The notes: a model not told the origin generated them from the letters alone. Shown: positions 1 through 8,857, counted from the stretch's first letter. The stretch: DNA of 64,000 nt from Hoeflea phototrophica DFL-43 (GCF_000154705.2 NZ_CM002917.1:1630461-1694460), one strand, 5' to 3'. Numbers and translations are program-made.

Positions 1-380
1 GGCTGCTCGAGCCGGGCGCGATGACCGCTCGCGTTGCGCTCGGTCTCGGACGCGATGTCGTCCACCGCTTCCAGACGCAGTTCCATGAGGTCGATGCCCG
101 TCTTTTCGGGGTCGTAGTCGATACTTGTGACGACAGGGATCGGATTGCCGCGCCCATCCACCGCCAGCTCGCGCACTTGGCGGCAGATGGTGAGTTCGCG
201 GATCAGCAATGCCTGCCCGTCAAAGCCCTCGGCCCGGTAGGTCGGGCCTCCACGATGGACCGTCCCGTCTGCTGCTCTAAGGCCGAAATCCACGAAGCGA
301 AAGAAGTCCGGGCAGTCTTGAGCACTTGCCTGGGCGTTGAAAAACATCAGCAAAAGCGCTGTGAAAAAAATCGTGCGCAC
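1..380 (-). CDS. Secreted protein of unknown function, N-terminal part
   Basis: The gene reads leftward and leaves the window, so only about 126 N-terminal residues are visible. The chosen start is GTG at 380 because GGGAGGAG lies just upstream; an in-frame ATG at 347 is possible but would cut off most of the signal peptide. The N-terminus has one basic residue, a hydrophobic stretch (IFFTALLLMFF) and ASA before QDC, which fits a Sec signal peptide with cleavage near residue 20. The mature part starts with Cys-Pro and is acidic, with no motif I recognise. It follows the LysR gene on the same strand after 174 bp. Periplasmic location is inferred; function unknown. Confidence 0.6.
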   Translation of the reverse strand, partial: MRTIFFTALLLMFFNAQASAQDCPDFFRFVDFGLRAADGTVHRGGPTYRAEGFDGQALLIRELTICRQVRELAVDGRGNPIPVVTSIDYDPEKTGIDLMELRLEAVDDIASETERNASGHRARLEQ

Positions 381-554
381 GGCTCCTCCCGTCGGTCTGC
401 AGCAATTAAACCGTCTCCGCAGCCGGAGCGCCAGCCCGAAGCGCGAGGCATCACCTGATAGTGAGAATGGGGCGCCATCGGAGGCGCGCCGGTCAGGCAG
501 AGCAAGGGGCCGCTCGGGGCCCATTTGGTTGGACTTGGTGAACCCAAGCCAGGC

Positions 555-1436
555 TTACAGCACAGTGCCCGACTTGAGGGTCTCAACCAGAAAGTCGCGA
601 AATGCCGTGACTTTCTTTGGTGTCTGACCGCTTGACGGATAAAGCACGACAAGATCACCAAAGAGCACATGAGGTTCCTGCAGCGACACCTCCTCAAGCA
701 AGCCTTCCTTGAGGTCGCTGCGCGCCATGAAGGTCGGCAGCAAGCCGACGCCAACGCCCTCGCGCATCAGGTCGCGCGCCAGAAAGAAGTCGTCAACGCA
801 GTACTGTACGCCATCGGCATCTAACTTGAGCAATTGAACAATACCTGCGTGCAACACCCAGCTGTGGCGTTTTTCGAGCAGTCGTTTTGGACGTCCCTGG
901 CGCGCGATATAGGCCGGGGCAGCATAGAAGGCGGTCGTGCCGCGAGCGATGCGGCGCATTTTCAAGGCCGAATCCTTGAGTGAGCCGGTTGCAACCCTGA
1001 TCGCCAGATCGTAGCCCTCTCGGACCAGGTCGGCATTGTCTGTGCTCAGGCGGATGTCGAAGCGCACATTGGGAAAGCGCTGCGAAAACGCCGATATGAT
1101 CGCCGGCAGCACCAGCACACCGAATTCGGGTGCTGCGGCAATGCGCAACAATCCTGAAGGCTCGTCCTCAAGCTCCGGCAGGTTGCTGACAGACGTCTGC
1201 AGCGCCGAGAGATGCCCGCGCGTACGCTCATAAAGCGCAGCACCGGCAGTCGACAGCGCCACATGGTGGGTCGTCCGGTGGACCAGCTCGATGCCCAGTT
1301 CAGCCTCAAGCTGAGTGATTGTGCGGCTCACCGTGCCCTTCGCCACCCCAAGTGCCTTGGCCGCCCTGGAGAAGCTTTGGTGCTCGGCGACCGCAGCGAA
1401 CGTCGTCAGCAGTCTCAGGTCAAATGGTGTCTTCAT
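555..1436 (-). CDS. LysR-family transcriptional regulator
   Basis: This 293-residue protein has the standard LysR length. Residues about 5-65 form the winged helix-turn-helix (SFSRAAKALGVAKGTVSR, then ITQLEAELG), and about 90-290 form the periplasmic-binding-like effector domain (FDIRLS, YDLAIRVATG). I start at ATG 1436; the GTG one codon earlier is possible. No good ribosome-binding site is visible. It lies downstream of the flavin oxidoreductase gene on the same strand, separated by 107 bp with an intrinsic terminator, so it probably has its own promoter. Target genes and effector cannot be read from the sequence. Confidence 0.9.
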   Translation of the reverse strand: MKTPFDLRLLTTFAAVAEHQSFSRAAKALGVAKGTVSRTITQLEAELGIELVHRTTHHVALSTAGAALYERTRGHLSALQTSVSNLPELEDEPSGLLRIAAAPEFGVLVLPAIISAFSQRFPNVRFDIRLSTDNADLVREGYDLAIRVATGSLKDSALKMRRIARGTTAFYAAPAYIARQGRPKRLLEKRHSWVLHAGIVQLLKLDADGVQYCVDDFFLARDLMREGVGVGLLPTFMARSDLKEGLLEEVSLQEPHVLFGDLVVLYPSSGQTPKKVTAFRDFLVETLKSGTVL

Positions 1437-1502
1437 CACGGAACAGCATGTTGCATTTCGATCTCAAGTGCCAGACAGAAACAGCTCTGCTGTCGCTCGG
1501 GC

Positions 1503-1536
1503 TGAAAAGGAGCCGCCGGGAACTGATCCCGGCGGC
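1503..1536 (-). terminator. Intrinsic terminator after the OYE gene
   Basis: Perfect 10-bp arms GCCGCCGGGA (1512-1521) and TCCCGGCGGC (1527-1536) enclose a 5-nt loop. On the minus strand they are followed by CTCCTTTTC. The position directly after the oxidoreductase stop codon supports termination of that transcript before the LysR gene. Confidence 0.75.
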
Positions 1537-1543
1537 GTTCTCG

Positions 1544-2665
1544 TCAGACCAGTTCGGCCAATGATGCGGGATCGAACGCCTTGAGATCATCCGCGCTGCC
1601 GGTCCTGATCTTGGTCACCCATTGCGGGTCTCCCAGGATCGCGCGGCCGACAGCGATCAGGTCGAATTCCCCGGCTTCCATGCGCCTGACCAGGCCATCG
1701 AGGCCCACCGGGGAGGATGTCTCTCCACCGAACGCGGCCATGAATTCGCCCGACAGTCCCACCGATCCGACGGAGATGGTGGCAGCGCCGGTCAGCTTCT
1801 TGGCCCAGCCGGCAAAATTGAGACCTTCCTCGCCATCGATTTCGGGAAATTCCGGTTCCCAGAAGCGGCGTTGCGAGCAATGGAAAATGTCGACGCCAGC
1901 GTCCTTGAGCGGCATCAGCCAGTCTTCCATCTCACCGGGTGTGGTGGCAAGCCGGACCTCGAAATCCTGCTGCTTCCACTGGCTGAGCCGCATCAACAGC
2001 GGATAATCGGGGCCGACTGCGGCGCGGGTTGCAGCCACCACTTCGGCAGCGAAGCGGGAACGTTCCTTCAGCGACGCGCCGCCATAGCGGTCGTCGCGCT
2101 GGTTTGTGGCGTGCCAGAAGAACTGGTCGATCAGATAGCCATGCGCACCATGGATCTCGACCACGTCAAATCCAAGCCGCTTTGCATCCGCTGCGGCCTT
2201 TGCAAAGGCGGCTATCGTGTCGGCGATGTCCTCATCGCTCATGGCAACGCCGTTCGGGTCGCCGGGGGCGTTTAGGCCTGACGGGCTCTCGACTGGCGCT
2301 TCGGGCGTCCAGCCGAACATGCCGCGGGTCGCGCCGGTGTGCCAGATCTGCGGGCCCATCTTGCCGCCTGCGGCATGCACGCCGTTGATGACATCGGCCC
2401 AGCCGGCAAGCGCGTCCGCGCCGTGGAAAAAGGGAATTCCGGCCTCGTTGCGCGAGGCGGGCCTGTCGACCACCGTTCCCTCGGAGAGGATCAGTCCGAC
2501 TTCGTTCTCGGCACGGCGGCGGTAGTAGGCAGCCACATCCGGCCCGGGAATACCCTCAGGCGAGAAAACCCGCGTCATTGGGGCCATGACGATCCGGTTC
2601 TTGAGCTTCAGCGACTTCAATTCGAAGGGGCGGAACAGGCTGTCGGTGTTGGGAAGTGTTGGCAT
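1544..2665 (-). CDS. Old-yellow-enzyme family NADH:flavin oxidoreductase
   Basis: A 373-residue FMN-dependent TIM-barrel enzyme of the old yellow enzyme family, which typically reduces activated C=C bonds with NAD(P)H. The N-terminus (NRIVMAPMTR at residues 23-32) is the FMN-binding strand, QIWHTG (106-111) follows, and HGAHGYL (172-178) holds the substrate-binding His pair. DDRYGGA (191-197) and a C-terminal AVGRAILGDPQW phosphate-binding motif are also present. I start at ATG 2665, which has AAAGGA upstream, rather than an in-frame TTG 30 bp earlier. It is divergent from an HxlR regulator across a short region with a palindrome, the usual layout for electrophile-responsive reductases. The physiological substrate is unknown. 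Confidence 0.92.
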   Translation of the reverse strand: MPTLPNTDSLFRPFELKSLKLKNRIVMAPMTRVFSPEGIPGPDVAAYYRRRAENEVGLILSEGTVVDRPASRNEAGIPFFHGADALAGWADVINGVHAAGGKMGPQIWHTGATRGMFGWTPEAPVESPSGLNAPGDPNGVAMSDEDIADTIAAFAKAAADAKRLGFDVVEIHGAHGYLIDQFFWHATNQRDDRYGGASLKERSRFAAEVVAATRAAVGPDYPLLMRLSQWKQQDFEVRLATTPGEMEDWLMPLKDAGVDIFHCSQRRFWEPEFPEIDGEEGLNFAGWAKKLTGAATISVGSVGLSGEFMAAFGGETSSPVGLDGLVRRMEAGEFDLIAVGRAILGDPQWVTKIRTGSADDLKAFDPASLAELV

Positions 2666-2698
2666 GGTCTTGGTTGTCCTTTTCAAAGAGACCAAACA

Positions 2699-2715
2699 GG
2701 TATATATCCTATACC
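2699..2715. promoter_or_regulatory. Palindromic operator candidate, OYE/hxlR
   Basis: GGTATA and TATACC form perfect arms around a 5-nt spacer in the 101-bp region between divergent genes. A second GTATAC palindrome lies at 2747-2752, close to the regulator start. HxlR dimers bind such sites; assigning these to this HxlR is inference from position. Confidence 0.55.
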
Positions 2716-2766
2716 AAGGTTCAAGAACGCACTTTGAATTGACCAGGTATACTGAAGGAAACCACC

Positions 2767-3150
2767 ATGGATAAAATCGCCTGTGAGAGCTTTTCGGCCA
2801 GCTGTCCGAGCCGTGTGTTGTTCGAGCAGATTGCCGACAAATGGTCGATGATGGTGCTGGCGGTTCTGGATGCGGGGCCGGTGCGTTTCAATGCCATCAA
2901 GCGGCATCTGGAAGGCATCACCCAAAAGGCGCTGACCGACTGCCTAAGACGCCTTGAGCGCAATGGCCTTGTCGAGCGGCGGGTGCTGCCGACATCCCCG
3001 GTGGGGGTCGAATATGAAATCACCCCGCTCGGCCGCACCCTGCAGCCACCCTTCAAGGCGCTTTATGGCTGGACCATCGAACAAATGCCTGAGGTGGAGG
3101 CGGCCCGCGAGGCGTTTGACAAGCGCACCGGTCAATCTCAGGCGATATAG
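2767..3150 (+). CDS. HxlR-family transcriptional regulator
   Basis: A 127-residue winged-helix protein. It has the HxlR pattern: Cys at residue 6 and again at 13 (CESFSASCPS), then the DNA-binding core (IADKWSMMVLAVL, RFNAIKRHLEGITQKALTDCLRRLERNGLVER split over residues about 25-78) and the wing (VEYEITPLGR). N-terminal cysteines are redox or electrophile sensors in several HxlR relatives such as YodB and HypR; a sensor role here is inference. GAAGGA precedes the ATG. It is divergent from the old-yellow-enzyme gene, which it likely represses. A bidirectional terminator follows. Confidence 0.9.
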   Translation: MDKIACESFSASCPSRVLFEQIADKWSMMVLAVLDAGPVRFNAIKRHLEGITQKALTDCLRRLERNGLVERRVLPTSPVGVEYEITPLGRTLQPPFKALYGWTIEQMPEVEAAREAFDKRTGQSQAI

Positions 3151-3200
3151 CGGCCGCAAAGGCAAAGCCGGGTTCGGCAGACCAGCGCTTTGCCAAACAA

Positions 3201-3237
3201 AAGGCGGGCGCGGTTTCCCGGACCCGCCTTTCTGTTT
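3201..3237. terminator. Bidirectional terminator between hxlR and the ABC operon
   Basis: Arms AAGGCGGG (3201-3208) and CCCGCCTT (3223-3230) are flanked by TCTGTTT on the right and by AAACAA on the left, so both strands have a U-rich tail. It separates two convergent genes. Confidence 0.8.
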
Positions 3238-3258
3238 CGGGGTGCTCTGAGAGCTGGA

Positions 3259-4047
3259 TTACAGCGAAGGCAGCGGCGGCAGCTTCTGGCCCAGCCATTT
3301 CTCGGAGAACGCGTTGAGCTGTCCGCCGAGCTTCTTGTGCAGAATGAACACGTTGACCCACTGCAGCAGGTCCACATTGCCCTTCTTCACGCCGATGAAG
3401 GCCGGGGATTCCTTGATGATGAACTTGGTTTCCATGCTCAGGTCCGGATTGTCGGCTGATACCTGGGCGGCGACCGTGTTGCCGGTGACAAGCACGTCCA
3501 CCTGGCCCGAAACATAAGCTGACAGCGTTGCTGCATTGTCGCCGAAACGGATGATCTCGGTACCCTCAGGGCTGTTCTCGGTGAGTTCGATGTCTTCGAG
3601 CGAGCCGCCGGTGACGCCGACCTTCTTGCCGGCCAGATCCGCCATCGACGAAATCGCCATGTCCGTGCTGGCGAAAGCGCCGGAGAAGAACGGCGCATAG
3701 GCGCTCGAGAACCAGATCGATTTGGCGCGTTCGGGATTGGCGCCCATCGACGAGATGATCAGGTCGACGCGGTCGGTTTCCAGAAACGGAATGCGCTGCT
3801 TGGAGGTCACCGGCACCAGCTCGATGTCAATGCCCAGGTCCTCGGCGATCAGCTTGGCGACGTCGACGTCGTAGCCTTCATACTCACCCTCTGCACCGAG
3901 TGAACCGAATGGCGGGAAGCTTTCGGGAATGCCGATCTTGATTGTTCCGGCTTCGAGAATGTCCGACAGCTCCGCATGGGCAGCGCCGGCAAAGCCAACC
4001 GTTGCGACGCAAAGCGCCAGGGTCGCGGTTCTCAGTTTATTCAGCAT
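3259..4047 (-). CDS. Periplasmic amino-acid-type solute-binding protein (family 3)
   Basis: A 262-residue exported binding protein of ABC-importer family 3 (polar amino acids, opines). Residues 1-25 are a signal peptide ending AHA before ELSDI. The family pattern follows: GTIKIGIPESFPPFG, then YEGYDVDVAKLIAEDLG, and DLIISSMGANPERAKSI with the conserved Thr/Ser-rich hinge. I start at ATG 4047 with AAAGGA upstream; the frame is open 129 bp further but carries no signal peptide there. It is the last gene after two permease genes on the same strand. Ligand specificity cannot be read. Confidence 0.92.
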   Translation of the reverse strand: MLNKLRTATLALCVATVGFAGAAHAELSDILEAGTIKIGIPESFPPFGSLGAEGEYEGYDVDVAKLIAEDLGIDIELVPVTSKQRIPFLETDRVDLIISSMGANPERAKSIWFSSAYAPFFSGAFASTDMAISSMADLAGKKVGVTGGSLEDIELTENSPEGTEIIRFGDNAATLSAYVSGQVDVLVTGNTVAAQVSADNPDLSMETKFIIKESPAFIGVKKGNVDLLQWVNVFILHKKLGGQLNAFSEKWLGQKLPPLPSL

Positions 4048-4091
4048 GGTAGTTCCTTTCATTGAGTGCACGAATGTGCGGCTAGATCCGA

Positions 4092-4799
4092 TCAGGGAAG
4101 TTTCGGAATTTGCTTGGAAGACACGGCGCCGAGCCTGCGCTCCAGACGTCTGGCCCAGACCGAGAGGGGAAAGCACAGGCAGAAATAGATCAGCGCCATC
4201 AGCGGGAAGATCACATAGGGCTCTGTGCCGCTCACCGGCGCATTGGCCCAGCGCTTGCCGATGCTCATCAGGTCATAGAACCCGATGATGTAGGCCAGCG
4301 ATGTGCCCTTGATGATCTGCACCGTGAAGCCCACGGTCGGTGCCAGCGAGATGCGGACCGCCTGTGGCAGGATCACCAGCCGGACGATCTTCAGGAAGGA
4401 CAGTCCGAGCGCACGAGCGCCTTCCCATTGTCCGGCCGGAATGGATTCAACAGCGCCGCGCCAGACATCGGCCAGATAAGCGCTGGCATAGACCACCAGG
4501 GCAATGCTGGCGGCCAGCCAGGGATTTACATTGACCCCCAGAATGCGCGGGATCCCGAGCCCGATGAGAAACAAGAGCATCAGCAGCGGCACCGACTGGA
4601 ACAGCCAGATATAGCCGGCCGCCACCCGCTTTGCGTTGAGATAGGGGGAGGTTCGCACGATGGTGATCACCAGCGCGATAAGCCCGCCGCCGATCAGCGC
4701 GATCAGGGAAAGGTAGATCGTATACTGGGTGGCCGCCAGAAGCTGGTAGACCACCACGCCGAATGGCTTGCCCAGGACGGCTGTGAACAGCTCGCTCAT
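4092..4799 (-). CDS. ABC importer permease, polar amino acid type
   Basis: A 235-residue inner-membrane permease of the HisM/GlnP class with about five membrane segments. The EAA loop is clear around residues 130-155 (WEGARALGLSFLKIVRLVILP), and this loop contacts the ATPase. I start at ATG 4799, which overlaps the stop of the upstream permease gene by four bases (ATGA), implying translational coupling. A 44-bp gap separates it from the binding-protein gene. Together the two permeases would form the heterodimeric channel of an amino-acid importer. No ATPase gene lies in this operon, so the energy subunit must be encoded elsewhere. Confidence 0.9.
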   Translation of the reverse strand: MSELFTAVLGKPFGVVVYQLLAATQYTIYLSLIALIGGGLIALVITIVRTSPYLNAKRVAAGYIWLFQSVPLLMLLFLIGLGIPRILGVNVNPWLAASIALVVYASAYLADVWRGAVESIPAGQWEGARALGLSFLKIVRLVILPQAVRISLAPTVGFTVQIIKGTSLAYIIGFYDLMSIGKRWANAPVSGTEPYVIFPLMALIYFCLCFPLSVWARRLERRLGAVSSKQIPKLP

Positions 4800-5473
4800 C
4801 GGGCGCGCTTCCACTGGAACATCTGGTAATAGGCCCCGTTAAGCAGCGCCTTGAACGCCAGTGCCAGCAGGATGTAGATCACCGTCAGCGTGATGAAGAC
4901 CTCGAACGAGCGGAAGGTCCGGCTGTCGATGAACAACCCGGCTGAGGTCAGGTCCGTCACCCCGATTTCCGCGATCACACCGGTGGTCAGGAACAGGAAG
5001 ATGAACTGACTGTTGAGCGAGGAATACATCGCAGCGACGGCCTGCGGGAAAATGACCTTGCGGAACAGGGTGAGCTTCTTCACCCCCAGCGCCATGGCCG
5101 CTTCCACCTGACCCGCCGGGACGGCCGCATAACCGGCGCGCAGGATCTCGGAGAAATATCCGGAAAAATTGATCGTCAGCGCCAGCAACGCATGCGCCCA
5201 GAACGGCCAGGCGTAACCGACCAGAAGCGGTAGCCCGAAGGCGAAGAAGAACAGCTGCACGATCAGCGGCGTGTTGCGGATGACCTCGACATAGGCGGTG
5301 GCGAAATGGCGCAAGCCCGGGACTTCGAAGTAACGCAAGGATGACAAAACAGCAGCAAGCAGGAACCCCAGCAGGCCGCTTCCGATCGCCAGCGCCGAAC
5401 TGAGCGCTGCGCCCTCCGCAAGCAGCCCCATATATTCCTGGCTGCGATAGATCTCAAAAAACCGAAACTCCAT
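4796..5473 (-). CDS. ABC importer permease, polar amino acid type
   Basis: A 225-residue membrane permease and the first gene of the importer operon. It has an N-terminal GAALSSALAIGSGLLGF membrane helix, the VIRNTPLIVQLFFFAFGLP signature of His/Glu/Gln/Arg permeases, and an EAA loop (EAAMALGVKKLTLFRKVIFP). I start at ATG 5473, preceded by GGGGAG; the frame stays open upstream without membrane character. It is coupled to the second permease by a four-base overlap. An AT-rich palindrome lies about 105 bp upstream. Confidence 0.9.
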   Translation of the reverse strand: MEFRFFEIYRSQEYMGLLAEGAALSSALAIGSGLLGFLLAAVLSSLRYFEVPGLRHFATAYVEVIRNTPLIVQLFFFAFGLPLLVGYAWPFWAHALLALTINFSGYFSEILRAGYAAVPAGQVEAAMALGVKKLTLFRKVIFPQAVAAMYSSLNSQFIFLFLTTGVIAEIGVTDLTSAGLFIDSRTFRSFEVFITLTVIYILLALAFKALLNGAYYQMFQWKRAR

Positions 5474-5576
5474 GAAGTGCTCCCCGATAGCGCGAAGAGT
5501 CCAGCAAGGAGCATGCCAGCTTTGTAAGAGCCGGGATGCGGATGTCCTGCCGGAATTGTTGCACAAAAAAAGGGCA

Positions 5577-5593
5577 GATCAATTAAGTTGATC
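5577..5593. promoter_or_regulatory. Palindromic operator candidate upstream of the ABC importer
   Basis: GATCAA (5577-5582) and TTGATC (5588-5593) form a perfect inverted repeat with a 5-nt spacer inside the AT-rich part of the region between the importer operon and a divergent SAM-fold gene. The second half also starts the overlapping palindrome TTGATCAA. No regulator gene is adjacent, so its owner is unknown. Confidence 0.4.
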
Positions 5594-5760
5594 AATTATT
5601 GGTCGCTAAAGTTCCTTGAAACCGGGGTTCGGCTTCTCAATCGAGACAGTGTCCTAAGGAGTTGGTTTCGAGGGTATCAGCACCCGACTTGCTCTCCGCA
5701 CGTTTTCGGGCCATCACCCTGCATTCACGCACTTGCTCCTGTCTGGAAAGGCCTGCCATC

Positions 5761-6435
5761 ATGATCCCCTGGGAACGGCTGGATGCCGTCACGCTCGAAG
5801 ATGGCGTCGAGCTCAAGCTGATGCGCCGCGGCACGGAATATTCAATCATGCTCGGCTCCAACGAGTTGATGAACAGCCGTCTGAGTGGATCGGAAGAGGC
5901 GCTGGCCAATCTGGCGGCGGAAAGGCTTGAAGGGCGGGCGTCGCCGCGGATTCTGATTGGCGGACTGGGAATGGGGTTCACCGTGCGCGCTGCCTTGGCG
6001 GCACTGGGTCAAGGCGCTTCCATCACGGTCGCGGAACTTGTTCCCGAGGTTGTCGCCTGGGCGCAAGGGCCAATGGCATCGCTCTTTGCAGGCTGTCTCG
6101 ATGATCCGCGCGTGGCCCTGCATCAGGGGGATGTCGGCGAGTTGATCCGAACCGCCAGGAGCGGGTGGGATGCGATCCTGCTTGATGTCGACAACGGCCC
6201 CGATGGGCTGACGCGTGGAGGCAATGATGCACTCTATTCCGCCAGCGGACTGGCCGCTGCACATCAGGCCCTTGCGCCGGGCGGCATCTTTTCGGTCTGG
6301 TCGTCCGCTCCTGACCCGGCGTTTACCCAGCGGCTCCGGCATGCGGGTTTCCAGGTTGAAGAAAAGCCAACCCGCGCCAGCACCAAGAAGCGCGGCGCGC
6401 GCCATATGATCTGGCTGGCATTGCGCCCCGCCTGA
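5761..6435 (+). CDS. Spermidine-synthase-like SAM-fold protein
   Basis: A 224-residue class I SAM-fold protein resembling the spermidine synthase/polyamine aminopropyltransferase superfamily. It has ILIGGLGMGFT (residues 64-74) as the nucleotide loop, an acidic residue after the second strand (TVAELVPEV), and DAILLDVDNGP (137-147) in place of the usual catalytic region. I start at ATG 5761 (GGAAAGG upstream), although the frame is open 99 bp earlier. It is shorter than true spermidine synthases and has no spermine/decarboxy-SAM partner gene nearby, so it may be a methyltransferase-like homologue. It stands alone between the importer and a chemoreceptor. Confidence 0.8.
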   Translation: MIPWERLDAVTLEDGVELKLMRRGTEYSIMLGSNELMNSRLSGSEEALANLAAERLEGRASPRILIGGLGMGFTVRAALAALGQGASITVAELVPEVVAWAQGPMASLFAGCLDDPRVALHQGDVGELIRTARSGWDAILLDVDNGPDGLTRGGNDALYSASGLAAAHQALAPGGIFSVWSSAPDPAFTQRLRHAGFQVEEKPTRASTKKRGARHMIWLALRPA

Positions 6436-6580
6436 GCGCCCGAACGTATTGAGCCCGAGCAGCAAGTGCTTCTACCACCGCTCAAGGTGAGTGGTACCCA
6501 TGGTCAAAATATGGCTTCTTAGGGGTGAAAATCCAAGGTCGGATTCAGTCGGAAAGCTGCCTCGCGTCAATTTTCGATTA

Positions 6581-6595
6581 ACTCTAAATTAGAGT
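6581..6595. promoter_or_regulatory. 15-bp palindrome upstream of the globin-coupled receptor
   Basis: ACTCTAA and TTAGAGT flank a single central A, giving a perfect 15-bp palindrome 105 bp before the preferred GTG start. It lies in the only AT-rich stretch of this spacer. Operator function is inferred. Confidence 0.4.
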
Positions 6596-6699
6596 AAATG
6601 TATACATATATGTTCTCAGGAATCCATGAAGGGCTCCGGAATTGTCGTCAAAATGTGAATGAAAATCGCGAAGTTGATGCTGTTTTGAGGGGGTTTACC

Positions 6700-8208
6700 G
6701 TGGGCCAGGACAATCACGCAGGCGTCGGCATTGAGGAGAAACTCAGCTTTTTGGCTTTTGATGAAGCGCAGCGCCAAGCACTTGTCGCTTTCAAGCCGCA
6801 GCTTGACAAATCAATGGGCCCCGCGCTCGACCGGTTTTACAAACAGGCGGCAGCTCAGCCGGAAACGGCGAAGCATTTCCGTGATGCAGCCCATATGGAG
6901 CATGCCAAACAGAAGCAGATCGATCACTGGGAGGTCATCTCCTCCGCCAAATTCGATCAGCAGTATGTCGATGCTGTCACCCGCATTGGCAAGGTTCATG
7001 CGAAGCTTGGTCTCGAACCGCAATGGTACATTGGTGCCTACGCATTGCTGCTTGAAGAGTTGACCAAGAACGCCATTCAATCCGAACTCGGCAAGTATGG
7101 GATGGGCAAGAAGGCTGGCAAGACTGCCGCGGGCATTGCCGCGGTGATCAAGGCAGCCATGCTTGACATGGACTACTCTATCTCGGTCTATCTCGACGAG
7201 CTTGCCAAAGAGCGCGAGCGGGCGGAAGCCGAACAGGCGCGCCTCAAGGCCGAACAGGACAAGGCGTTGGGTGCGTTGGACCGTGCCCTCAGCGGATTGT
7301 CGGCGGGCGATCTCGGTTCCACGATCAATGAGGATCTCGCCCCTGAATTTGATCAGCTCAAGAGCAACTACAACAGTTCCGTTGCCAAGCTGAATGAAGC
7401 CTTTTCGGATATGATCGCCTCAATCCAGCAGTCGAATTCCGATACCCGCGAGCTTTCACGCGCCACAGATGACATGGCAAAGCGGACCGAACAGCAGGCC
7501 GCGGCGCTGGAGGAAACGGCCGCAGCGATCGAAGAGATTTCCATCATCTCGAAACAGTCCGCCGAGCGCACCACCGAGGCGCGACAGGTTGTCGAGCAAA
7601 CTTCGGTCGAAGCCAAGGAGTCCGGCGAAACCGTGACCGAGGCAATTGCGGCCATGGGCAAAATCGAGGAATCCTCCAAGAAGATCACCCAGATCATCAC
7701 GGTCATCGACGAGATCTCGTTCCAGACCAATCTGCTTGCGCTCAATGCCGGTGTTGAGGCTGCGCGGGCAGGGGAAGCGGGCAGAGGGTTTGCGGTTGTC
7801 GCTCAGGAAGTGCGCGAACTGGCCCAGCGTTCGGCATCCGCAGCCAAGGAAATCAAGGAACTGATTGAGGCTTCGTTCAGCGATGTCATGCAGGGAGTGA
7901 CGTTGGTCAACAAGACCGGCAAGGCGCTAGGCAGCATTGGCGGACAGATCAGCTCCATCAGCGAGCACTTTGCCTCAATCTCCAAGTCTTCCCAGGAACA
8001 GTCGTCGGGCATTGCCGAAATCAATGCCTCGATCAATTCGATGGATCAGATTACCCAGCAAAACGCGGCGATGGTCGAGCAGACCAATGCCGCCACGCAG
8101 AACCTGCTCGGGATCAACCAGACGCTGGCGGAGCTCGCCGCACGTTTCACGGTCTCGGGCACGGGCCACGCCGCCCCGTCCGGCGGCCGGTATTCCCAGG
8201 CGGCATAG
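6700..8208 (+). CDS. Globin-coupled methyl-accepting chemotaxis protein
   Basis: A soluble chemoreceptor of about 502 residues. Residues 1-160 are a globin-coupled-sensor domain: [18 protein letters not shown] carries the proximal heme His (H100) in the family's characteristic context. A short linker with one HAMP-like segment ([14 protein letters not shown]) leads into the signalling coiled coil, whose hairpin tip contains [19 protein letters not shown]. No membrane segment is present. It should sense O2 or another gas ligand and signal through CheA/CheW. I prefer GTG 6700 because GAGGGGG sits seven bases upstream; ATG 6598 would add 34 residues unlike the family. The C-terminus ends GRYSQAA, so there is no CheR/CheB docking pentapeptide. 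Confidence 0.9.
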   Translation: MGQDNHAGVGIEEKLSFLAFDEAQRQALVAFKPQLDKSMGPALDRFYKQAAAQPETAKHFRDAAHMEHAKQKQIDHWEVISSAKFDQQYVDAVTRIGKVHAKLGLEPQWYIGAYALLLEELTKNAIQSELGKYGMGKKAGKTAAGIAAVIKAAMLDMDYSISVYLDELAKERERAEAEQARLKAEQDKALGALDRALSGLSAGDLGSTINEDLAPEFDQLKSNYNSSVAKLNEAFSDMIASIQQSNSDTRELSRATDDMAKRTEQQAAALEETAAAIEEISIISKQSAERTTEARQVVEQTSVEAKESGETVTEAIAAMGKIEESSKKITQIITVIDEISFQTNLLALNAGVEAARAGEAGRGFAVVAQEVRELAQRSASAAKEIKELIEASFSDVMQGVTLVNKTGKALGSIGGQISSISEHFASISKSSQEQSSGIAEINASINSMDQITQQNAAMVEQTNAATQNLLGINQTLAELAARFTVSGTGHAAPSGGRYSQAA

Positions 8209-8227
8209 CCGAGCTTGCTGCCGGAGA

Positions 8228-8857
8228 TTACGGGGTCTGAGTCTTCGGAGCACCAACCGTTACGTCAAAGGCATCGCGATCGATAATGTCGCGGTGCCGC
8301 TTGTCGACATGCTGCCTTAGCGCGATCAGCAGCGGATGGCAGTTGGTCGCCGGCAATCCGTAACCCAGATTGAACCGGTAGTCGAAATCATCATCATTCT
8401 TGCCGGTGCTGTGGGTCAGCATGGTTTCGATCTTGTCCAGGCCCTTGGCCATGATTGCCTCGGGCGAAGTGGCTTGGGCGTACTCATCCCACAGCGATAC
8501 GATCTCGCTTCTGAGATCTTCCGGAAGCGGCGCACACAGAGTGATGAGATCCGCCCGCTCGCGCTCTGCCCGGTCATCGCCGGCGCGTTGTTCAGTCGCG
8601 GGCACGTCGCCGGATATGGCCTCACCCAGGTCATGAACGATACAGATCTTGAGAAGTCTGAGCAGGTCCACGTCCTTGAGTTCACCGGCCAGGAGAATGG
8701 CCAGCAGGCAAAGGCGCCAGCTGTGCTCGGCAGTGCTTTCCTGGCGGCCTTGAGGCGTGCGCCCGCTGCGCAAGGTATCTTTCAGCCGGTTGGCCTCATC
8801 AAGAAAGGCAAGGACCGAACTCATCCGTTCGAATGAGATGGCGGGCAGTTCGGTCAT
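8228..8857 (-). CDS. HD-domain hydrolase (HDDC2/YfbR-like)
   Basis: A 209-residue HD phosphohydrolase. The metal ligands are visible: H45 in TAEHSWR, the H75-D76 pair in ICIVHDLGEAISGD, and a later Asp in GLDKIETML. This arrangement matches the HDDC2/YfbR group, known 5'-deoxynucleotidases or nucleotide phosphatases. I start at ATG 8857, which overlaps the alkB stop by four bases (ATGA); ATG 8824 is an alternative. The coupling to alkB means the two are made together, though no direct biochemical link between them is established. Confidence 0.87.
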   Translation of the reverse strand: MTELPAISFERMSSVLAFLDEANRLKDTLRSGRTPQGRQESTAEHSWRLCLLAILLAGELKDVDLLRLLKICIVHDLGEAISGDVPATEQRAGDDRAERERADLITLCAPLPEDLRSEIVSLWDEYAQATSPEAIMAKGLDKIETMLTHSTGKNDDDFDYRFNLGYGLPATNCHPLLIALRQHVDKRHRDIIDRDAFDVTVGAPKTQTP

